A stretch of 7,922 nt of DNA from Bacillaceae bacterium (GTDB lineage Bacteria; Bacillota; Bacilli; Bacillales_A; Planococcaceae): assembly GCA_030149685.1 (NCBI GenBank), contig JASLGI010000052.1, forward strand, positions 1 through 7,922, given 5' to 3'. The notes under the pieces are model-generated. The model was not told the origin of the DNA. It ran no database searches and saw nothing but the letters and a program-made list of their open reading frames with translations. The first letter of the stretch is position 1; each line of letters begins with the position of its first letter. This document shows positions 1 to 7,922 of the stretch, piece by piece. Position numbers and translations under genes: made by a program.

Positions 1-445
1 AGGCGAAGTAATGCCAATGTACGATGCGTGCATGAAGTATAAAGAAGACGGAACAGGACTCGTAGTTATCGCAGGAGAAGACTACGGTATGGGATCATCA
101 CGTGACTGGGCTGCAAAAGGTACAAACCTTCTCGGCATTAAAACAGTTATCGCACAAAGCTACGAGCGTATTCACCGTTCGAACCTTGTGATGATGGGTG
201 TACTTCCACTTCAGTTCCAAGATGGAGATTCAGCTGAAACACTCGGCCTCAAAGGTGACGAGACAATCGCTGTAAACATCACAGAAGATGTTAAACCACA
301 AGATATCATTAAAGTAACTGCAACTTCACCAGAAGGAAAAGTTACAGAGTTCGACGCGTTAGTTCGTTTCGACTCAGACGTAGAGGTAGACTACTACCGC
401 CACGGTGGTATCTTACAAATGGTACTCCGTAACAAATTAAAATAA
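1..445 (+). CDS. acnA: Aconitate hydratase (aconitase), C-terminal part, 5' truncated by window
   Basis: This is the last ~147 residues of aconitase, the cytoplasmic [4Fe-4S] TCA-cycle enzyme that isomerises citrate to isocitrate. The frame is open to the left edge (Gly-Glu-Val precedes the first visible Met), so the gene begins upstream; the ATG at 11 is internal. What remains is the swivelling C-terminal domain. The signature [12 protein letters not shown] lies about 25–37 residues after that Met and contains the Ser-Ser-Arg that binds substrate carboxylates in aconitases. It is followed by [18 protein letters not shown] and the near-terminal [10 protein letters not shown] typical of the AcnA/CitB type. 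The cluster-ligating cysteines are in the missing part. The gene ends with TAA at 443–445 and has its own terminator, so it is probably not cotranscribed with the next gene. The symbol could equally be citB (Bacillus usage) or acnA; the family call is very secure. Confidence 0.97.
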   Translation, partial: GEVMPMYDACMKYKEDGTGLVVIAGEDYGMGSSRDWAAKGTNLLGIKTVIAQSYERIHRSNLVMMGVLPLQFQDGDSAETLGLKGDETIAVNITEDVKPQDIIKVTATSPEGKVTEFDALVRFDSDVEVDYYRHGGILQMVLRNKLK

Positions 446-460
446 GAAGTATCTACTTCT
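445..460. repeat. Short palindrome just after the aconitase stop codon
   Basis: AGAAGTA (445–451) and TACTTCT (454–460) form a perfect inverted repeat around a 2-nt centre; as RNA the realistic form is a 6-bp stem with a 4-nt ATCT loop. It touches the stop codon and lies 3 nt before the terminator stem, so the aconitase mRNA may end in two tandem hairpins. Its function is unknown; it could protect the 3' end or be fortuitous. Confidence 0.45.
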
Positions 461-463
461 CAT

Positions 464-496
464 CACCCGCTGCGTTTATGCAGCGGGTGTTTTTTT
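464..496 (+). terminator. Intrinsic terminator of the aconitase gene
   Basis: A perfect 10-bp GC-rich stem, CACCCGCTGC (464–473) with GCAGCGGGTG (480–489), encloses a 6-nt loop and is followed by seven T residues (490–496). It begins 18 nt after the aconitase stop codon. This is a textbook Rho-independent terminator and isolates aconitase from the thioesterase unit. Confidence 0.95.
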
Positions 497-550
497 GCAT
501 GAAAGTAGCCTCATAATTACAAAATCAGTTTATTTCACTTCATCGTTTTA

Positions 551-580
551 CTAACAAAAAATCAATCATTCACGTATAAT
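551..580 (+). promoter_or_regulatory. Sigma-A-like promoter of the thioesterase–yneQ unit
   Basis: A consensus −10 box TATAAT lies at 575–580. A −35-like CTAACA (551–556, four of six matches to TTGACA) sits 18 bp upstream. The surrounding DNA is AT-rich. Transcription would begin near 587, which leaves a leader of only about 17 nt made up almost wholly of the ribosome binding site. The −10 assignment is firm and the −35 weaker. Confidence 0.7.
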
Positions 581-603
581 AAAGTAGAAGAGGTGATACG
601 AAT

Positions 604-1020
604 ATGCATATTAGCGAAAAACAAATCGACGTTCGTTATGCAGAAACTGATCAAATGGGTGTCGTTTATCATGCCAATTACATCATTTGGATGGAAGTAG
701 GGCGAACGCAACTCATTCAAGATTTAGGGTTTGACTACACAGAGATGGAGAAAGAAGGGTACATCGTGCCTGTCATTGATTTATCTGTCCAGTATAAAAA
801 ACCTGCACGTTATGGAGATACAGTGACTGTACGTACATGGGTAGAAGAACATGGACGTCTCCGTACAACATATGGTTATGAAGTTGTGTTACCTGATGGA
901 GAACTTGCTGCAACAGGCACGACAGAGCATGTTATGTTGAATGATAAAGGGCGCCCGGTATCATTAAAGCGTCATTTCCCAAAGTGGCATGCAAAATATG
1001 AAGAAGTGAAGAAACAATAA
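604..1020 (+). CDS. yneP: Acyl-CoA thioesterase, 4HBT/YbgC (hot-dog) family, YneP-like
   Basis: This 138-residue protein has the length and layout of a single hot-dog-fold thioesterase of the YbgC/FadM group, cytoplasmic enzymes that hydrolyse acyl-CoA thioesters. The N-terminal motif YAETDQMGVVYHANYIIWME (residues 12–31) is the family signature; Asp16 matches the catalytic aspartate of 4-hydroxybenzoyl-CoA thioesterase. The central stretch ending in VQYKKPARYGD (about residues 63–73) is also typical. The natural acyl substrate cannot be read from sequence. The start is supported by GAGGTG (590–595), 8 nt before ATG. The stop TAA shares its last base with the next start (TAATG), implying translational coupling with the YneQ-like protein. 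The position next to aconitase matches B. subtilis yneP, the basis for the symbol. Confidence 0.9.
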   Translation: MHISEKQIDVRYAETDQMGVVYHANYIIWMEVGRTQLIQDLGFDYTEMEKEGYIVPVIDLSVQYKKPARYGDTVTVRTWVEEHGRLRTTYGYEVVLPDGELAATGTTEHVMLNDKGRPVSLKRHFPKWHAKYEEVKKQ

Positions 1021-1883
1021 TGGCTTTTGGTATTACTCGAGCAGAATTAACTGCTTGGAAAAAAGCGGTCCGCTCTGGCGAGATCGCTTTTTTAACACAT
1101 TACTGGCACGATGAACGTTTTCCTGATTTCCGTACAGTGACAAAAATAGGGTGTGCAAATATTCGAAAACTTATCGCTTGGGGAGAATCGAAGGGGCTTC
1201 AAAAAGAATGGATTGATTGGTATCCCGGATACCCTCATTTTGATGTTTTTGGAGAATGGGAGCGTCTTTTGTTAAAGGAAGCAGGATTAAAAGATCAATA
1301 CGAACGTTTTTATCCGTCGATGGACCGTCAATGTACTGATTTTCATTATTCATTGTATGAACATTCGCCTTATCGACTGCATTATTCAACAAAACATTCT
1401 GTACTCCAAGGAGAAACGGACGTGTTAGTTAAACAGTTCGTTGAAATCTATGAAAGATTAACAGATGCGACGGATGAACTCCGTATAATTGCTTATGTTC
1501 AAGCAATAAGCCATCGTCCTACCCCTCATTATGCCCGCCCACGACTTACCTCATTTTTAAAGAAAAAAGAGGATTATATGCGGATTCGTCACTTCACGAA
1601 AGAAAGTGTAAACGAAGAAGGCGACATTTATATAGGTGCTTGGTATGAAGTAATCGTTCTTGCTTCGGATCTGTACCATCAAAAGCTCTTACGTCAACGA
1701 GTTTTATTAGATTTTTCAACATATTGGCCACGCCAACGATACACGATTCAACCGACGTTCTTTATCGAAAACCGAACGAAAGGATGGGTCATGCATCCAT
1801 ATGACGATCGTGGTATTGAGTTTATCACGGATACGAAACAACGGTATAAAGAAATCTCTCAACTTTTAATTGACATAACATAG
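1020..1883 (+). CDS. yneQ: YneQ-like protein with a DUF3885-like C-terminal extension
   Basis: A 287-residue protein of unknown function. Residues 1–98 (starting MAFGITRAEL, with AFLTHYWHDERFPDFRTVTK at 23–42 and YPHFDVFGEW at 71–80) resemble the whole of B. subtilis YneQ, which from memory is only about 100 residues. Residues ~108–287 resemble DUF3885-type proteins: an opening YRLHYST, an amphipathic stretch VKQFVEIYERL (137–147) before TDELRIIAYV, and a closing MHPYDDRGIEFIT (258–270). The two parts are in one uninterrupted frame, so this looks like a natural fusion. There is no signal peptide or membrane segment, and the protein is rich in Trp, Tyr and His, particularly in the N-terminal part. 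The ATG overlaps the thioesterase stop by one base, and the upstream GAAGTGAAG is a weak ribosome site, so translation probably depends on coupling. No enzymatic motif is evident. The CDS itself is certain; the domain identities are from recalled family resemblance. Confidence 0.85.
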   Translation: MAFGITRAELTAWKKAVRSGEIAFLTHYWHDERFPDFRTVTKIGCANIRKLIAWGESKGLQKEWIDWYPGYPHFDVFGEWERLLLKEAGLKDQYERFYPSMDRQCTDFHYSLYEHSPYRLHYSTKHSVLQGETDVLVKQFVEIYERLTDATDELRIIAYVQAISHRPTPHYARPRLTSFLKKKEDYMRIRHFTKESVNEEGDIYIGAWYEVIVLASDLYHQKLLRQRVLLDFSTYWPRQRYTIQPTFFIENRTKGWVMHPYDDRGIEFITDTKQRYKEISQLLIDIT

Positions 1884-1924
1884 TTATTGTTAACAACGAG
1901 TATAGATTGAACAAATTCGAAAGA

Positions 1925-1961
1925 AAAAATGCTTAAGGATATAAAAACCTTAAGCATTTTT
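1925..1961. terminator. Bidirectional intrinsic terminator between yneQ and yneR
   Basis: A 14-bp perfect stem, AAAAATGCTTAAGG (1925–1938) with CCTTAAGCATTTTT (1948–1961), encloses a 9-nt loop. The A-run on the left and T-run on the right give a U-tract in both directions. It lies 41 nt after the yneQ stop and 7 nt after the yneR stop on the other strand, so it can end both converging transcripts. Confidence 0.92.
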
Positions 1962-1968
1962 CATTCAT

Positions 1969-2256
1969 TTATTCATAATGATACGTAATTTCTTCTAATT
2001 GTGTATCGAATCCGACAGTTAAAGCATAATCTTTGAAATACCATTCATCTCGTGCTTCAAAGTAAAAGTGAATATTATCTTTGATCACTTCCATGCCGAG
2101 CTCATAAGGTGCAGCTTTTTTGACACCGAGAGAAAAACCAGGATGTACTTTGCTGTCTCCCCCATATCGAACAAAAAATTGAATGTAATCTCCTGGCAAG
2201 CACCCCATTTCTTCTTCAAACCAACTTAAAGCTTCATCTGTAATATGAATATTCAT
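1969..2256 (-). CDS. yneR: YneR, HesB/IscA-like fold protein of unknown role
   Basis: A 95-residue protein of the HesB/YneR branch of the iron–sulfur-biosynthesis-like fold, matching the usual YneR length. Visible landmarks are MNIHITDEALSWFEEEMG (1–18), FFVRYGGDSKVHPGFSLGV (27–45) and FEARDEWYFKDY (66–77). A-type cluster carriers have three conserved cysteines, including a C-terminal Cys-x-Cys. This protein has only Cys19, outside those positions, so Fe–S binding by the classical route is unlikely; that is family knowledge plus inference. I chose the ATG at 2256 because AAAGGGG (2264–2270) is 7 nt upstream. An upstream ATG at 2262 lies one base from this ribosome site, and a longer frame to 2283 would overlap plsY without a site of its own. 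It follows plsY after 17 nt and is probably its operon partner. Confidence 0.88.
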   Translation of the reverse strand: MNIHITDEALSWFEEEMGCLPGDYIQFFVRYGGDSKVHPGFSLGVKKAAPYELGMEVIKDNIHFYFEARDEWYFKDYALTVGFDTQLEEITYHYE

Positions 2257-2273
2257 AACCATTCCCCTTTCAA

Positions 2274-2882
2274 TTAAAGCCAAGTCACTTTTGACTCTGT
2301 GCCATTGCGAATCCGTTGAATGTTTTCACGGTGACGGTATAAGATGAAAAATGCCATAATAGAAATGACGACGAAAAAATATAATTCATCGTATTGAATC
2401 CATCGATACATCGCTAAAAAGAACGCGACGACTGCTGCGGTCATTGAAGTGAGTGAAACCATCTTCGATACTTTTAATGTGACAAAGAATACGACCGCTA
2501 AAATGAGTAAAAATAAAGGAGCGTAACCGAGAAGAACACCGGCGCTCGTTGCGACCGCTTTCCCTCCTTTAAATTGCGCAAAAATCGGATACATATGTCC
2601 GACAATTGCGACAACACCGAGAACAATAGGATCTAACCATGAAGGTAGTTGTGAAAAGTACGGAATGAGTGGTAATAAAACAGCAAACGTTCTTTTCAAC
2701 ATATCCATTATTAAAACGACACTACCTGCTTTTTTCCCTAAAACACGGAAAGTATTCGTCGTTCCTAAATTTCCGCTCCCGTGTTCGCGGATGTCTGTAT
2801 TGTAGAACAATTGACCGATCCAAAGGGCTGAAGGAATCGATCCTAGTAAATAAGCAATCATAACTGCGAGTAATATTTCCAT
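2274..2882 (-). CDS. plsY: Glycerol-3-phosphate acyltransferase PlsY
   Basis: PlsY is the integral membrane enzyme that transfers an acyl group from acyl-phosphate to the sn-1 position of glycerol-3-phosphate, giving lysophosphatidate for phospholipid synthesis. The 202-residue length is normal. All three cytoplasmic motifs are present: GSIPS (14–18) leading to HGSGNLGTTN (34–43); GHMYPIFAQFKGGKAVAT (95–112), the phosphate-binding glycine motif; and YRHRENIQRIRNGTESK (182–198). Hydrophobic segments lie near residues 1–23, 53–75, 84–104, 112–137 and 141–183, fitting a polytopic protein. The usual D-x-x-K-G after the first motif reads DMLKR here (60–64), an Arg for the normal Gly. The start is supported by AGAGGGG (2890–2896), 7 nt upstream. 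It is divergent from parE and is followed by yneR. Confidence 0.97.
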   Translation of the reverse strand: MEILLAVMIAYLLGSIPSALWIGQLFYNTDIREHGSGNLGTTNTFRVLGKKAGSVVLIMDMLKRTFAVLLPLIPYFSQLPSWLDPIVLGVVAIVGHMYPIFAQFKGGKAVATSAGVLLGYAPLFLLILAVVFFVTLKVSKMVSLTSMTAAVVAFFLAMYRWIQYDELYFFVVISIMAFFILYRHRENIQRIRNGTESKVTWL

Positions 2883-2917
2883 AAATGAACCCCTCTAATA
2901 CATTCCGTAATGCTTTC

Positions 2918-2946
2918 AGTTTATCAGAATACCTCTATCGCGACAA
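2918..2946 (-). promoter_or_regulatory. Candidate sigma-A promoter of plsY–yneR
   Basis: Read on the minus strand: TTGTCG (2946–2941) as −35, a 17-bp spacer, and TAAACT (2923–2918) as −10, preceded by TGA so that it fits the extended −10 pattern TGnTAnnnT. Each hexamer matches consensus at four of six positions. The predicted start near 2911 gives a ~28-nt leader that contains the plsY ribosome binding site. Confidence 0.55.
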
Positions 2947-2975
2947 TATGTAGAATGTCATCTACTCTACGATGA

Positions 2976-3011
2976 CGACAAAACATAACAATTGTTGTTT
3001 GATTTTTGTCG
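2976..3011. repeat. Nested inverted repeats upstream of parE (possible operator)
   Basis: Outer arms CGACAAAA (2976–2983) and TTTTGTCG (3004–3011) enclose a perfect 10-bp palindrome AACAATTGTT (2987–2996), which is not centred between them. The right arm abuts and slightly overlaps the −35 hexamer of candidate parE promoter P2 (2999–3004). No U-tract follows, so it is not a terminator. A role as a protein-binding site is inference from symmetry and position. Confidence 0.45.
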
Positions 3012-3027
3012 AGATTTTCTATACAAT
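2999..3027 (+). promoter_or_regulatory. Candidate distal parE promoter (P2)
   Basis: TTGATT (2999–3004, four of six to TTGACA), a 17-bp spacer, then TACAAT (3022–3027, five of six to TATAAT). Transcription would start near 3034 and give a ~130-nt leader before parE. It is weaker by sequence than the proximal candidate at 3065–3092. Confidence 0.45.
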
Positions 3028-3064
3028 ATATGAGCTTAACAAGAGAGGTGGCGGAAACGTTGAT

Positions 3065-3092
3065 TTGACAACGGTTGTCACTCGTGTAAAAT
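3065..3092 (+). promoter_or_regulatory. Sigma-A-like parE–parC promoter (P1)
   Basis: A perfect −35 TTGACA (3065–3070) is followed after 16 bp by TAAAAT (3087–3092, five of six to consensus). The predicted start near 3099 gives a ~64-nt leader to the parE ATG at 3163. The −35 lies inside the palindrome at 3066–3080. Confidence 0.7.
3066..3080. repeat. Perfect palindrome over the parE P1 −35 box (possible operator)
   Basis: TGACAAC (3066–3072), a central G, and GTTGTCA (3074–3080) form a perfect 7-bp-arm inverted repeat. It covers five bases of the −35 hexamer and half of the spacer, where a bound repressor would block RNA polymerase. It is not followed by a T-run, so it does not look like a terminator. 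The regulator, if any, is unknown. Confidence 0.5.
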
Positions 3093-3099
3093 AGTATAG

Positions 3100-7553
<4,454 letters not shown>

Positions 7554-7554
7554 A

Positions 7555-7596
7555 AAACACCCCTACGTGTAGTAGATGCTACGAGTAGGGGTGTTT
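7555..7596. terminator. Hairpin terminator between parC and the converging gene
   Basis: AAACACCCCTAC (7555–7566) pairs perfectly with GTAGGGGTGTTT (7585–7596). The interior can extend the hairpin through GTAG (7569–7572) and CTAC (7579–7582) around a 6-nt loop after a mismatch. On the minus strand the stem leads into six T residues (complement of 7552–7557). On the plus strand the tail is TTT then CATCATTTTT, a broken U-tract. It starts two bases after the parC stop and probably acts for both directions, better for the minus-strand gene. Confidence 0.85.
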
Positions 7597-7598
7597 CA

Positions 7599-7922
7599 TC
7601 ATTTTTCCATTAATAAATCAGTATCATAAATACTGTAATCACTGCGATAGATGAAAAGCATTTTTCCGTCAATAATGAGCGCTGTTGATTTTTCAATATC
7701 CGTTTCTTTGAAGACGACTTTATCTCCTGCGAATGTGGCGATCGGTTTTCCGCTTTGTGAACGGATCAAGACGACTTTTTTCATCCCTTGGAAACGGTTT
7801 TGCATATCATTCACAAACTTATTGATAAATGGTACTGTCCGCTTCGTACTGTCGATCGTCACTTGTTCACTGTATTCATCTAATACGTTTTCAAGACCGA
7901 CTTCGTAAGCGATTAAGCTACT
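7599..7922 (-). CDS. Unrecognised protein, C-terminal part, truncated by window edge
   Basis: The frame is open to the right edge and ends in TGA at 7601–7599, giving the last 107 residues of a longer protein. The GTG at 7862 is internal, because the frame continues upstream as ...LIAYEVGLENVLDEYSEQ. The visible part begins with a helix-like acidic stretch, then a basic segment (TIDSTKRTVPFINKF), then alternating hydrophobic strands: KKVVLIRSQSGKPIATFAGD, KVVFKETDIEKSTALIIDGK and MLFIYRSDYSIYDTDLLMEK. There are no cysteines, no signal peptide and no membrane segment in what is seen. A strand–turn pattern such as ALIIDGKMLFIY resembles small-ligand or PLD-like effector domains of some transcription regulators (for example the C-terminal part of the TrmB family), but this is a loose impression only. 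Coding is supported by the length and by the terminator positioned exactly behind it. Function is unknown. Confidence 0.7.
   Translation of the reverse strand, partial: SSLIAYEVGLENVLDEYSEQVTIDSTKRTVPFINKFVNDMQNRFQGMKKVVLIRSQSGKPIATFAGDKVVFKETDIEKSTALIIDGKMLFIYRSDYSIYDTDLLMEK

Noticed and set aside
178..185. GTTCGAAC palindrome in aconitase as a LexA-type site
   Set aside because: It lies inside coding sequence and lacks the GAAC-N4-GTTC arrangement of Gram-positive SOS boxes.
1887..1896. TTGTTAACAA palindrome after the yneQ stop
   Set aside because: A 10-bp AT-rich palindrome with no U-tract and no nearby promoter; the real terminator is at 1925–1961.
2257..2283. Longer YneR start at 2283 or 2262
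   Set aside because: The ATG at 2262 is one base from the ribosome site and the 2283 start overlaps plsY with no site of its own; the 2256 start gives the family's usual 95 residues.
3043..3068. Mini-ORF in the parE leader (AGAGGTGG, then TTG ATT TGA)
   Set aside because: Only two codons with a TTG start; it would exist only on P2 transcripts and has no attenuation-like structure around it.
3076..3090. WalR-like pair TGTCAC / TGTAAA upstream of parE
   Set aside because: The two hexamers are 3 nt apart, not the 5 nt of the WalR box, and the first lacks the consensus A/T at the fourth position.

Overview
The window is a conserved housekeeping stretch of a low-to-moderate GC Firmicute, most likely a member of the Bacillales. 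The basis is gene content and order (aconitase, YneP-type thioesterase, YneQ-like protein, YneR, PlsY, ParE, ParC, close to the citB–parC region of Bacillus subtilis), strong AGGAGG-type ribosome binding sites, sigma-A-like promoters and intrinsic terminators. I cannot fix the genus. There are no mobile elements, RNA genes or CRISPR arrays, and no gene-free stretch longer than 300 bases.

Layout: (1) 1–445 is the 3' end of aconitase, closed by a strong terminator (464–496). (2) A sigma-A-like promoter (551–580) drives a two-gene unit: a 4-hydroxybenzoyl-CoA-type (hot-dog) thioesterase overlapping by one base with a YneQ-like protein that carries a long DUF3885-like C-terminal extension. (3) A 14-bp-stem bidirectional terminator (1925–1961) separates this unit from the convergent minus-strand pair plsY–yneR. 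(4) A 280-bp divergent regulatory region (2883–3162) holds a plsY promoter, two candidate parE promoters and several inverted repeats built around GACAA/TTGTC. (5) parE and parC, the two topoisomerase IV subunits, overlap through ATGA and are translationally coupled. (6) A hairpin shared by converging transcripts (7555–7596) precedes the C-terminal part of an unrecognised minus-strand gene that runs off the window.

Functionally the genes cover the TCA cycle (aconitase), acyl-CoA hydrolysis, the first committed acylation of glycerol-3-phosphate for phospholipid synthesis (PlsY), and chromosome decatenation (ParE2ParC2). I found no clear new defence or mobile system. The points most worth checking are the YneQ–DUF3885-like fusion, the inverted repeats over both candidate parE −35 regions, the unknown gene at the right edge, and a few residue substitutions in PlsY, YneR and ParC.
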